This document shows, one piece after another, positions 1 through 10,331 of a DNA stretch of 28,180 nt. Within the stretch, counting starts at the first letter, position 1. The number at the start of each line of letters is the position of its first letter. The translations under genes and the position numbers were made by a program. Under the pieces are notes generated by a model. That model made no database searches. It was not told the DNA's origin and was given only the letters and a program-made list of their open reading frames with translations. The DNA is from Zygnema cylindricum (lineage: Eukaryota > Streptophyta > Zygnematophyceae > Zygnematales > Zygnemataceae), in assembly GCA_037447655.1 (NCBI GenBank), contig JBBHKE010000486.1:1-28180 (forward strand). Direction: 5' to 3'.

Positions 1-1052
1 AATTTACTTCACCTTATTCTCCGGAATCAAATGGAGTAGCCGAAAGGAAAAATAGGACCTTACAAGAAATGGTGAGGGCGATGGTGCATTCGGCCGGTCA
101 AAGTATCTCATTATGGGGAGATGCTATCCTCACGGCCAATTACATTTGTAATCGGAGACTTACTTCGGTTTCTGGTGACAAAACACCATTCGAATTACTT
201 TATGGGCGAAAACCGGCTCTCCATCATCTCCGAATTTGGGGATGTCGCGCTACGGTGTATGTGGATCAAGTGAAAAGGAAAGGGAAATTTGCGGCGAGAA
301 GTTGGCCCGGAATTTTCGTGGGCTATAGTACGAAAGGAAATCTTTATCGTGTATTCGACCCGGTTTGTCGCATTGTGAAAGAATCTAGAAATGTCAATTT
401 TCACGAAGTCTTAAAATCAGTTATCGAAAAATCGTCGGAATTGAAGAAGAATCTTGATTTTTATGAGTTAGACGATGTTACCAATTTCTCGGAAATTGAG
501 GACTCAGATTCGGATGAGGAGCCAGAATCCATTGTCAACATCAAGAAGGGAATATCGAATGTTGATTCAAGTTGGGAGAAATTGGACATTGACATTGATG
601 TTCGAAGTAATGTAAGCCGAAATTCCAAAATGTCAACGGAAAGTCAAAAATCTTCGAGTTCAAAATCGAATGTGGACGAGGAGGAGAAGATTGTGGAACA
701 AGTTCCGGCCCTTAGACGGAGTACTCGAGAGAATAGAGGAAAGAAACCAAATCGGCTTTCTAATGACAAAATTGGTGGAGAGAATTGCAATTCCTATTAT
801 TTCGTCTCCGATGCGAAGGAGACGGAATTCCTCTTATAGCAATTAATGTGCGAGAATTTGGCCGGCGATCCTCAATCATACGCGGAGGCGAGAAATTCAT
901 GTGATTGGGAAACGAAGTGGAAGCAAACATGGGAGAAGGAGTATAAGTCAATTGTGGAAAATCGGACACTTGAGAAAGTTGCCGATATGCTCACTAAGGC
1001 GGCGAAGTTTGATGTGCTTTTAAGAGGAAGACCTAAACTAGGGTTGTTGTGA
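1..1052 (+). pseudogene. Ty1/copia polyprotein remnant: integrase end, linker, RT start, then RNase H tail
   Basis: One frame is open from the window edge. Codons from base 3 give the integrase end motif YSPESNGVAERKNRT, which holds the last Glu of the DDE triad; the two Asp residues lie outside the window. The copia integrase C-terminal region follows, with LWGDAILTANYICNR, FELLYGRKP, LRIWGC and GIFVGYSTKGNLYRVFDP, then an acidic Ser-rich linker and ALRRSTRENRGKKPNRL. A TAG at 837-839 interrupts this frame, but copia-like sequence resumes in the same frame (AGDPQSYAEA, WKQTWEKEYKSIVENRT), which is the segment just before reverse transcriptase. It then jumps directly to VADMLTKAAKF...GLL followed by TGA (1050-1052), the usual end of copia RNase H. 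The RT and RNase H catalytic regions are therefore absent by an in-frame internal deletion. The element cannot be autonomous. The family is clear; the lineage within copia is not. Confidence 0.9.
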
Positions 1053-1071
1053 CGTAGACGATTCTTCAATG

Positions 1072-1082
1072 AAAAAGGGGAA
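1072..1082 (+). other. Polypurine tract of the copia element
   Basis: A purine run (AAAAAGGGGAA) lies about 20 bases after the polyprotein TGA and directly before TGTTACG, the expected start of a 3' LTR. In copia elements this primes plus-strand DNA synthesis. Confidence 0.75.
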
Positions 1083-1143
1083 TGTTACGATTCATTGAAA
1101 GAATTGTACGCACGCGGAATCAGTTTGATTTCGCGAAAGAAAA

Positions 1144-1176
1144 ACTGTACTTTCTTGAATATACTGAAAGTACAGT
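1144..1176. repeat. Perfect 11-bp inverted repeat in the LTR
   Basis: ACTGTACTTTC (1144-1154) is repeated in inverse orientation as GAAAGTACAGT (1166-1176) around an 11-base loop, flanked on both sides by TTTCGCGAAA-like palindromes. It lies upstream of the TATA-like box, so an enhancer role is possible. Confidence 0.6.
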
Positions 1177-1427
1177 TACGTGAAAGTTCTATAGGTTTCG
1201 CGAAATGAATTTGTCGTTTCGTTTCGCGTCTAGAAGTGTGTTACGTCTAGTTTAGTACGATAGTACTTTTAGATTTGTCTAGTACTTTCGTTTTGGTTTG
1301 TCGTTTTGCTATGTTTCAGCCCTTAGTGAAATTTAGAGTATTCTAGCTTAATCTGCGGACAAATGGCAGATTTATGGAGGCTTCTTGGCAGCGCACGCTC
1401 ACACGTGTCACGCCATGGCTGGTATTG

Positions 1428-1435
1428 TATTTAAG
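1428..1435 (+). promoter_or_regulatory. TATA-like box of the copia LTR
   Basis: TATTTAAG is about 345 bases into the LTR, downstream of the palindrome cluster. This position would separate U3 from R in a copia LTR. No start site can be read from sequence. Confidence 0.4.
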
Positions 1436-1650
1436 GGACACCATGACTGTGTGTTAATCAATCAATGAGGAACTGGAGAATTATATGGAGTAATAGAAGA
1501 GAGAGAGAAGAAATTGTAATTTCAATTTTTTATTAATGTGAGAATTTTCTGAAATGTCTCTTCAATGTTGATGTAATGTTTTATATTTTGAATGCTTCTG
1601 CTGCTATAAGTGTTTGTTAGTGAGCTCAGAGTTTATTATCGATCTTTTCA

Positions 1651-3084
1651 AAATTGATCTAAAATTTTTCAAAATTTTATTTTTTCTTATATATTTTCCT
1701 TAAAAAAAGGGAAATTTCTTAAATTAAGCCTAAAATTTTGTTATATCTCTGTATCATTAGAATATGCGAAGCGAAAAACTGCCGATGAAAACATATATGA
1801 TTTTTTTTTTTTAACTAATACGGATAATTAGAGTTTCAATGGTTTCAATGTTCCAATGATTCAATGCTTCAATGTCTGAATGCCTCAATATCTCAATATT
1901 GATTTTTTTTTGTTTCCTATATTTGAAATGATTAAGTAATTTACCTTTGAATTCCTAAAAAATTTAGGATTATAGTCTAATTGTTGTTGTACTATTTAAA
2001 AAGTTAAGGGACTTGACATGTCAATAACAGTGTTCACACTTACTAGAGTTAACAACTGTACCACTGGCGTACATCAATTTTGTACTTTTTCGACCTGCAC
2101 ACGGACTATCACTTTAAGGTTACAATACAATTACTGTTACTAATTTAATAGACTTAATTTCTCTAAATTACGCTTTGCAAACGTGGCTTATTAAAGGCCA
2201 CTTGATTACATAATGTCATTAACACTCTTTTATGATTTTGGGACAAAAAAACTATACCTCGGATCTTAGGGATTAATTCTAATAACAACGAGCGGTGTTG
2301 TTTAAACGGAGGAAAAAAAAGAGTTTGTAAAGATCCAGCGAAATGACCGGACTAGGAAAAGGAAATTCTGGAAAAATTGGAAAAAATTGGCAAAAATTGG
2401 AAGAAAATGCAAAAAAAAGGAAAAAAATGGAAAAAATGGAAAAAACGTGTCCACGTAACAACAATTTTTTTGAGAGGGTAGCCTAGCGAAAGCCTCGAAC
2501 CGCCTGTGCCTGCCACGTGGCGAGTTCCATTGACTTTTGCCCGAAGTTAGAAAGCGGGTTTCCATGCTGGCAAGCTAAACAGACGCAAACCCGCAAAAAG
2601 TTAAACCCTCAAAACAGGCCAAGATCAAGCCTGGAGAAGGTCAACGCTAGCGAAATTTAAGAATTGGTCGTGCTTGCCGCGCCAAGCATTCTTTCTTCCA
2701 ATCCCGACCGTCCGATATTTGTGATGATCTTCGGAGCGTCAGCCTGAAATGTTCTGATGGCCGGTTGTCGAATAATTCCCAAAGGGTACGGTTCCGGCTC
2801 CCCTTTGTGGAACCATTTTGATAAAACGACGAACTCCACTCTCAAGCTAGACACTTCTCTAGCCTCCACTACAAAGTGAATGGCAATTATTGTGAAGAAA
2901 CTATTACTCTAGGGAAAAAAAAATGTTATTAACGCTATTTTCACCTCCACGGGGAATCTAAACCCGATATATCTTACAATGGAGGAGAGATGGACTTCTC
3001 GGTTTACTTGAAGGAAAATATTTAAAACCAGAATTTTAGAGAAGTTCAATTCAAAATCAACGTGAGTTCGGGTGATTACTCGTC
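1651..3084. other. AT-rich spacer with minisatellites; no recognised gene
   Basis: Positions 1834-1900 hold a degenerate minisatellite of TTCAATG units about 9-10 bases long. Positions 2355-2446 hold GGAAAAATT-type repeats about 13 bases long. Positions 2470-2880 are more GC-rich, with a G-box (CACGTGGC), and the minus strand is open for about 70 codons (2869-2657). I recognise no family in that frame; it may be a decayed coding or mobile-element fragment. Confidence 0.5.
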
Positions 3085-3834
3085 ATGTTTGGTACTAAAA
3101 AAAAACCAAATCCCATTTTGTATTTATGGTTGATTTTATCTGTTATGATTTTTTCAAAGCTTTTCCAAAGAGGACTAGGTTGGCCAATACTTTACATCTT
3201 TGGCAATCACATTGGACTTCTCATTTTTTTTTCTGTCCAGTATTTAATATGTCCAGTGTTATTTTTGTGTTTCCACAAATGAAACATATCAAATTGCAAG
3301 GTTAGTTCACATACACATATTTTGTTGCAAAACGATTGAAACCACTTTCGAATAAAAGTAGCTCGTGCAAAAGCATACAAGGATTGAGCAATTTAAAGGT
3401 CTATAACATTGTTTGTGGATGGGCACTGACTCTCCTTTGAACCCCTTTTTCTACAAATGACGACCTTTGAAACAATAATGTTTTGAACGCCTTTCTTATC
3501 TGTGTCGAAATTATGTCAAAACTAATAATCAAAAACAAAACTAATAGTAACAAAGTGAGAGAGTAGAACAAGAACATACATTCCCTATCTAAATATTCAT
3601 TTGAAGATGAATATTGCGTTTTTCCTCGGCAAAAGCTCTAGTTTATATGAGAAGCTAAAGGAAAACCTACCAAACCATTAAAATTTGGAAAATATTATTA
3701 TTATTATTTGGCTATCACAACAAAATGTCTTACAATTATTTAACATATACACTTTGTCAGAATACAATAGAAAAGATTGGAGAAGCCAAAAAGAAAAAAA
3801 ATGAACGAGCTTTCTCTTATTGTGAGGCAAGCAG

Positions 3835-5537
3835 CTAGAAGTCTTCGAAAGCTGAATGTTTGCAATCCGGTTTCAAGATGTCGGAAACTTCATAGTCACT
3901 CGGGACTCCATCCATGAATCCTTTTCCGCTTTCTCTATCTTCTGCAATTGGGTGATTAAGACTTGCAACGATCTTTCCAAACTCGACGGCTATCTCCTCC
4001 CTTCCCTCGCGGTAAGTTTGGCCCAAAACTCCATGAATCGAGGGAGTTGTATGAACGAAACGACAAAAATGGAAGATGTGACTTTTAGTTGAAAGAAAAT
4101 ATTCACAAATTCAAAAAAAATTACTTAAGATATCTACACATGCACATGATATTACCAGTGAACTGTCACACTACTTCAGAACGCAAACAAAAATAGAAAT
4201 GAAGATTATGCTTCCGATAGAAAGACACAATAAAAAAGAGTGGAATGGCTTTTCACCTTGACTGAGTTGAATCCCAAGCTTATGTGGGTTTCCGCGTCTT
4301 CCGGTCTTTGCAAAAGAGGATTGGCCACTCGCAATCGGACCTCCATATCCAAAAGATCTCCGATCACCACATTGTACACATCCACATCATAAGGTCCAAC
4401 TTTTTCCACACCCTCCATTTTGATAGACAACCCTCCCTCAAAAATGTCTTCCTCTCCTAGCTTCATCATAGGAAGAGTCTTCCCATCCACAACCGCCATA
4501 GACAAGAACCCTTCTCCTCTCTCCGTCTCCTTCCCTCCCCTGGCCACAAGTCTCAGATTATGAATCTTCCCTTCAACGTTCCACATAAGACCCACTTCAC
4601 GAATCCATGTCCGTACGGCCTTTCCGTGAGAGTGGCACTTTTCGTACGACTGTCCAAATATCCGGTCATTTTCATGTTGATGTGGAGATTGTTGTCCGAG
4701 AGGAGACAAAAACTTTTGTCAGGAGCGCCGCTGAAATCGTAGTGAGTTCCGTGATCACTGACCAAATGAAGATCTTATACAATTTGGGGAATCTTGCATT
4801 TTCCTCCGACACGTGTCTTTACCAAAACGTCGTCCGTACATTCGGGACCCTTCCCTCCCAGATAGATGAAGCAAACGCCTCCGTACGCTCCCCTGCTATG
4901 GAAGTTCCCCCCACATTTAAGTTCTAGAGTTTTCAAAAAATCCCTCCTAGGATGTGGGATTCAAGGGAAACTTGTCCTACAATGTCATATGGACGTCTCA
5001 GCAAAAGGCAATTCTGTAATTTATTCATGAGAGTTTGCAACACGAATGTGAACTTGCGTGATTCACTTACAAGTTGAGAAACTGCCAATAGGTACACTTT
5101 CCTCCCTTCTTCTGCTTCTTGCACTTGCGACAACATTCGGTCGAGTTCCGTCGCTTCGAGGCGAGAATCTTGGCGTTGACTTCTGTGTCGTCGAGTAGCT
5201 TGCCCGCCAGATGGAGCGCGGAGGTGCCGTAGCCAACCAGGAGAGGGTAGTTGTTGGGAAACGAAGCACAACACGACAGAAAAGATGTCAACATGTTCGA
5301 CAAAGACAAGTATAGGAACGTTTTAAAATAGGCAGAAAAAGTGTTCTTCACATTAAATATTGATACGTGATCTCTGCTAGTTTACCTATCGCGAATTTCC
5401 CCTTCATCCCCTTGTTGGCGCAACTGCCGGTGTTGCAGCTGCTCTTTCGAGCGGTAGTCAACACAGACGGCGGCGGCTGCCAGCGTGGACAGAACAACAA
5501 AGAGAGCGCTCTAGCTCTGTGCCAATCTAGTAGCCAT
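3835..5537 (-). pseudogene. Root_cap-domain secreted protein pseudogene, left copy
   Basis: Mirror of the right-arm copy: exon 1 5537-5386, exon 2 5253-5071, exon 3 4892-4257, exon 4 4050-3835. Exons 1-3 share all its lesions: amber codon 9, lost acceptor before exon 2, TAA before the DLHL segment and a one-base frameshift in exon 3. Exon 4 lies in the diverged outer arm and has decayed further. Its acceptor reads CAT where the right copy has CAG, and GAAGACTTCTAG ends the frame about seven codons before the stop in the right copy. The conserved end-domain motifs GQTYREGREE and DYEVSDILKPDC remain. Shared inner lesions with private outer lesions suggest that conversion homogenised the core after the arms had diverged. 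Confidence 0.85.
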
Positions 5538-6953
5538 GGCTTTTCAATTTTTTGAATAGAAAGTGTCTTCGGTACCCAATATTCAACCTTGAAATGCACT
5601 GAAACAGGTTGATATAGAATGTTGAGAGAAGTTTTCAAAGAGGATAGGAGAGGAGGAGGAGGAGGGCAGCGGAGGAGGCCGCAGAATGTGTGTAATATGG
5701 TGGGAGGAGTTTGACGTTTTGTGCAAAAGTTTCCCTGTCCCAGGCGATCTCATATTTTCAGGTTGACCAACGAAGATATGTCAGGGTGTTTTGGATGCCT
5801 TTGCCCTTGGTTGATGCTAAAATGGGATCGGTGTTGTGATCATTGTGTATTGTGGTGAGATGCTTCTCATTGTGAGGACGAAGGCATCCCTTTTCTTTCA
5901 TAGGAGTCTCTTGGAGTCTGCAAAATGTTAGTTTGATTACTGACTCTTTATGTTTCTTCGTCTCTACTTCTCTGCTTGCACTTGGAGAAGAAAGTTGCTG
6001 GAGTCCACGTCTCGGTGTGACTCGTTGCTGTCGGTCTTGAACTGCGAGTGCTTGCCCACCTCGCTCGTCTATGGTACCAAATCCTTCTGAACCAACACTG
6101 TGAGTGTGGCTGCAGATTGAGTTGCTAGGAATGTTTGAAGGGTGTGGGTGATTAATGTTGTGATGGGCATTCTAGCCCTATAGGAGATGATAGGTGCGTT
6201 GTGAGTTGGTTTAATTTTTGAATATAAACAACTCTTGAAATTTGTTTGATGTTTGTGGATTTGAGCTTGGGATGCTCCGTTTCGTGACATCTCCTATTTT
6301 CCTCTCCTTCTTAGTCATCTTTACATGCCCCCTCCTCATTGTCTCCAATGACCGTGACACCTATTGACTTGGACCCTCGTAGGATTTGTTGGGCAGGATA
6401 TATAGTGTTCTGTCTCAATGCCTAGATCCCTCATCGACATTTTCTTATCCTCTATTTGGTTCGCTCTCGATGTAGCACTCCTGGGAGTCGGCTTCGCATC
6501 GTGAAGTGACACGGTTCTTGGACTCTTCCTTTCGCATGCCTCTCTGGCCCTACATCTCCCTACATCTCCTCATCTGTAGATCTAAACGGTTGGACTCTCC
6601 AGGGCCTCACATGTGTGGGCCCTTAACCTATTAGTTTGGGACAATTACTGTAGCTCGTGGCCTTAGGCTAAAGTAGTCGCGTCACAAACATACACAACTA
6701 GGGTGGACCTTAGAGAGTCACGCTAGTAGATCAGAGAAGGGAAAAGGCATAGATAGGTAGATTAGATAGAGGCAGATTTAGACAACTTTTGATTTGACTA
6801 AAGTAGGATCCACAAAGTTCAAATGTTCGTTAGAACTTTCTATTCCTAATAAAGCTGAATTATCCTCCGATGGACTAATCTTATTTATCTCTGTACAAAG
6901 GACTCAGAATGAATGTCTCGTCTAAACTTTGTATGATGTAATGTTTGTGTGAG

Positions 6954-6956
<3 letters not shown>

Positions 6957-7016
<60 letters not shown>
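6957..7016. repeat. AT dinucleotide microsatellite, left arm
   Basis: Thirty AT units, flanked on both sides by a direct repeat of GATGTAATGTTTGTGTG. It has exactly the same length in the right arm. Confidence 0.97.
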
Positions 7017-7020
<4 letters not shown>

Positions 7021-7128
7021 TAATGTTTGTGTGGGATAATATATATCTAATGTCTGGATGCATTTTATATTTTTGTGTGCTTCACTATGCTGTGAAATGT
7101 TTATTTGAGTGGTCTTATCACATAATGC

Positions 7129-7246
7129 CACGTGTCTCTATTCAGCCACAAACGACCGTATTTCTTTTGTCCTTTTTTGTGCATTTTCGTCGTGGAATAG
7201 TTCGTCATATTCCGCACGTGTGAGTCCATGACGTCACACATATAAA
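7129..7246 (+). promoter_or_regulatory. Promoter-like cluster facing the palindrome centre (left)
   Basis: CACGTG at 7129-7134 and 7215-7220, TGACGTCA (bZIP/CRE palindrome) at 7229-7236 and TATAAA at 7241-7246, in the spacing of a compact plant promoter. Transcription would run towards 8100. The sequence just after it (ATG at 7270, open for about 60 codons) runs into the central element and matches no family I know. Confidence 0.45.
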
Positions 7247-7318
7247 TTGTGTTGGTTCATCCGTACCGAATGTATCGCCTGAGATCGTACAAAACCAACA
7301 GCGTCAACGCCCTCCAGG

Positions 7319-8550
7319 CAGAGGTCGCAAAAGTCAAAAAAATTCATACCCGAAACCGCCCGTTTTTTTTTTTTCAAAATCTGAGTAACCGACGCCCGAC
7401 CGAGTTTTGTCACGCTCCAAAATTGTTAACCGTTAACCGACCGTAGTTTACGAAAAAAAAAAATAACCGAATCTTGATTTTTCGCGACTAACCGTGCCCG
7501 CCCGTAAACGAAAAAGTACAAAATTAGTCAATGTACGACGGAATAAGCCAATAATTACGATTTGTTGCGTTCCCTAAGATTTGCGAAATGAATAGTGTTA
7601 CTACCGTGCCAGTTTTGCGATGCTTTGTCGCGTTCCCTAAGATTTGTGAAATGAATAGTGTACTACTGTGTCAGATTTGCGACGCTTTGTCGCGTTGCCT
7701 AAGATTTGCGAAATGAATATTGTACTACCGTGTCACGCTTTGTCGCGTTCCCTAAGATTTTCGAAATGAATAGTGTACTACAGTGTCAGATTTGCGACGC
7801 TTTGTCGCGTTCCCTTTGATTTGCGAAATAAATAGCTAACTACAGTACCGTTCAGATTTGCGACGCTAATCATGATGCCACGTACTTCCACGATACCAAA
7901 AGTACAAAGAACAATAATGTTGGAAAAAAAAAGTACAAAATTTTCACTTTTTTGGTTTTTTGTTTGACCGACCGTAACTGACCGTTTTTTTTTTCCTGGT
8001 GAGTCAACGATTAAGCCCGCCCCTTTGGAAAGAAACGGGATCCGCGAGTGCGGTTAACCGGCCATTTCGGTTCGCTTGACCATTTGCGACCCTGAACGAG
8101 TTCGCGAGCGACCAACTGAAACGTGACCGACCGTCTTTCGCCCGCGCCGGATCAACGAATCCGGCCAAAGTGAGGAGCGAGCATGTTCGCGGTTGATTCA
8201 CAAGAAAAAAAAACAAAATCAGTTACGGTTGGGTAAGCAAAAAACGAAAAAAAAATGAAATGTTTTGTACTGTCAATACTATCCAACATTATTGTACTTT
8301 GTACTCTTGCTATCATGGAAGGTACTAAGGAGATACACAGCTAATTTTGTACTTTTTCGGGTACGGGCGGGTACGGGTAGTCGCGAGAAATCGAGTTTCG
8401 GTTAAACTTTTATTTTCGCAAACGCGTTTCAGGTGACTGTTAACATTTTTGGAGCGTGACATAACCCGGTCGGGCATCGGGTACTCAGATTTTGAAAAAA
8501 AAAAACCGGTCGGTTTCGGTTATCTAAAATTTTGACTTTTACAACCTCTG
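7319..8550. mobile_element. hAT-like non-autonomous element at the palindrome centre
   Basis: The ends are inverted: CAGAGGTCGCAAAAGTC at the left, and the right end reads CAGAGGTTGTAAAAGTC inwards. CAGAGGTG-type ends followed by A-rich sequence are typical of hAT elements such as Tol2. The inside is full of AACCG/CGGTT motifs, as in subterminal regions of many hAT elements. The inverted similarity is imperfect and extends for several hundred bases from each side, apart from a block of 62-bp tandem repeats in the left half. No transposase frame is present. The 8-bp flanks (CCTCCAGG and CTCTGGAG) are not a clean direct duplication. Instead they belong to the two inverted core arms. Confidence 0.55.
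7565..7867. repeat. Tandem repeat, about 62-bp unit, five copies
   Basis: Units start near 7565, 7628, 7690, 7743 and 7805, each with a form of CGCGTTCCCTAAGATTTG then CGAAATGAATAGTGTACTAC and GATTTGCGACGCTTTG. The third is shorter by about 9 bases. The array is absent from the right half of the central element, which accounts for most of the shift in arm alignment there. Confidence 0.9.
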
Positions 8551-8623
8551 CTCTGGAGGGCGTTGACGCTGTTGGTTTTGTACGATCTCAGGCGATACAT
8601 TCGGTACGGATGAACCAACACAA

Positions 8624-8741
8624 TTTATATGTGTGACGTCATGGACTCACACGTGCGGAATATGACGAACTATTCCACGACGAAAATGCACAAAAAAGGA
8701 CAAAAGAAATACGGTCGTTTGTGGCTGAATAGAGACACGTG
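8624..8741 (-). promoter_or_regulatory. Promoter-like cluster facing the palindrome centre (right)
   Basis: Mirror image of the left cluster on the minus strand: TATAAA at 8629-8624, TGACGTCA at 8634-8641, CACGTG at 8650-8655 and near 8736-8741. The two clusters point at each other across the central element. Confidence 0.45.
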
Positions 8742-8848
8742 GCATTATGTGATAAGACCACTCAAATAAACATTTCACAGATAGTGAAGCACACAAAAAT
8801 ATAAAATGCATCCAGACATTAGATATATATTATCCCACACAAACATTA

Positions 8849-8852
<4 letters not shown>

Positions 8853-8912
<60 letters not shown>
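8853..8912. repeat. AT dinucleotide microsatellite, right arm
   Basis: Thirty AT units, the mirror of the left-arm tract, with the same flanking repeats in inverse orientation. Confidence 0.97.
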
Positions 8913-8915
<3 letters not shown>

Positions 8916-10331
8916 CTCACACAAACATTACATCATACAAAGTTTAGACGAGACATTCATTCTGAGTCCTTTGTACAGAGATAAATAAGATTAGTCCATC
9001 GGAGGATAATTCAGCTTTATTAGGAATAGAAAGTTCTAACGAACATTTGAACTTTGTGGATCCTACTTTAGTCAAATCAAAAGTTGTCTAAATCTGCCTC
9101 TATCTAATCTACCTATCTATGCCTTTTCCCTTCTCTGATCTACTAGCGTGACTCTCTAAGGTCCACCCTAGTTGTGTATGTTTGTGACGCGACTACTTTA
9201 GCCTAAGGCCACGAGCTACAGTAATTGTCCCAAACTAATAGGTTAAGGGCCCACACATGTGAGGCCCTGGAGAGTCCAACCGTTTAGATCTACAGATGAG
9301 GAGATGTAGGGAGATGTAGGGCCAGAGAGGCATGCGAAAGGAAGAGTCCAAGAACCGTGTCACTTCACGATGCGAAGCCGACTCCCAGGAGTGCTACATC
9401 GAGAGCGAACCAAATAGAGGATAAGAAAATGTCGATGAGGGATCTAGGCATTGAGACAGAACACTATATATCCTGCCCAACAAATCCTACGAGGGTCCAA
9501 GTCAATAGGTGTCACGGTCATTGGAGACAATGAGGAGGGGGCATGTAAAGATGACTAAGAAGGAGAGGAAAATAGGAGATGTCACGAAACGGAGCATCCC
9601 AAGCTCAAATCCACAAACATCAAACAAATTTCAAGAGTTGTTTATATTCAAAAATTAAACCAACTCACAACGCACCTATCATCTCCTATAGGGCTAGAAT
9701 GCCCATCACAACATTAATCACCCACACCCTTCAAACATTCCTAGCAACTCAATCTGCAGCCACACTCACAGTGTTGGTTCAGAAGGATTTGGTACCATAG
9801 ACGAGCGAGGTGGGCAAGCACTCGCAGTTCAAGACCGACAGCAACGAGTCACACCGAGACGTGGACTCCAGCAACTTTCTTCTCCAAGTGCAAGCAGAGA
9901 AGTAGAGACGAAGAAACATAAAGAGTCAGTAATCAAACTAACATTTTGCAGACTCCAAGAGACTCCTATGAAAGAAAAGGGATGCCTTCGTCCTCACAAT
10001 GAGAAGCATCTCACCACAATACACAATGATCACAACACCGATCCCATTTTAGCATCAACCAAGGGCAAAGGCATCCAAAACACCCTGACATATCTTCGTT
10101 GGTCAACCTGAAAATATGAGATCGCCTGGGACAGGGAAACTTTTGCACAAAACGTCAAACTCCTCCCACCATATTACACACATTCTGCGGCCTCCTCCGC
10201 TGCCCTCCTCCTCCTCCTCTCCTATCCTCTTTGAAAACTTCTCTCAACATTCTATATCAACCTGTTTCAGTGCATTTCAAGGTTGAATATTGGGTACCGA
10301 AGACACTTTCTATTCAAAAAATTGAAAAGCC

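Larger units (their letters stand above)
1083..1650 (+). repeat. 3' LTR of the copia element (end uncertain)
   Basis: The LTR begins with TGTTACGATTC immediately after the polypurine tract. It contains a TATA-like TATTTAAG at 1428-1435, repeated TTTCGCGAAA-type palindromes and an inverted repeat in the putative U3. The 3' boundary cannot be fixed: the 5' LTR is outside the window, and no GTAACA terminus is evident before about 2459. The end at about 1650 is a guess from typical copia LTR length and the drop in distinctive sequence. Confidence 0.5.
4238..7318. repeat. Left core arm of the palindrome
   Basis: About 3.08 kb, essentially identical to the inverse of 8551-11631. The outer edge falls at the exon 3/intron 3 end of the Root_cap pseudogene and the inner edge abuts the central hAT-like element. 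Between 5640 and 7200 I see no recognisable gene, only AT-rich sequence, an AT microsatellite and promoter-like motifs. Confidence 0.88.

Noticed and set aside
6881-7223. Open frames with long Ile-Tyr repeats on both strands
   Set aside because: They translate the AT microsatellite and have no other coding character.
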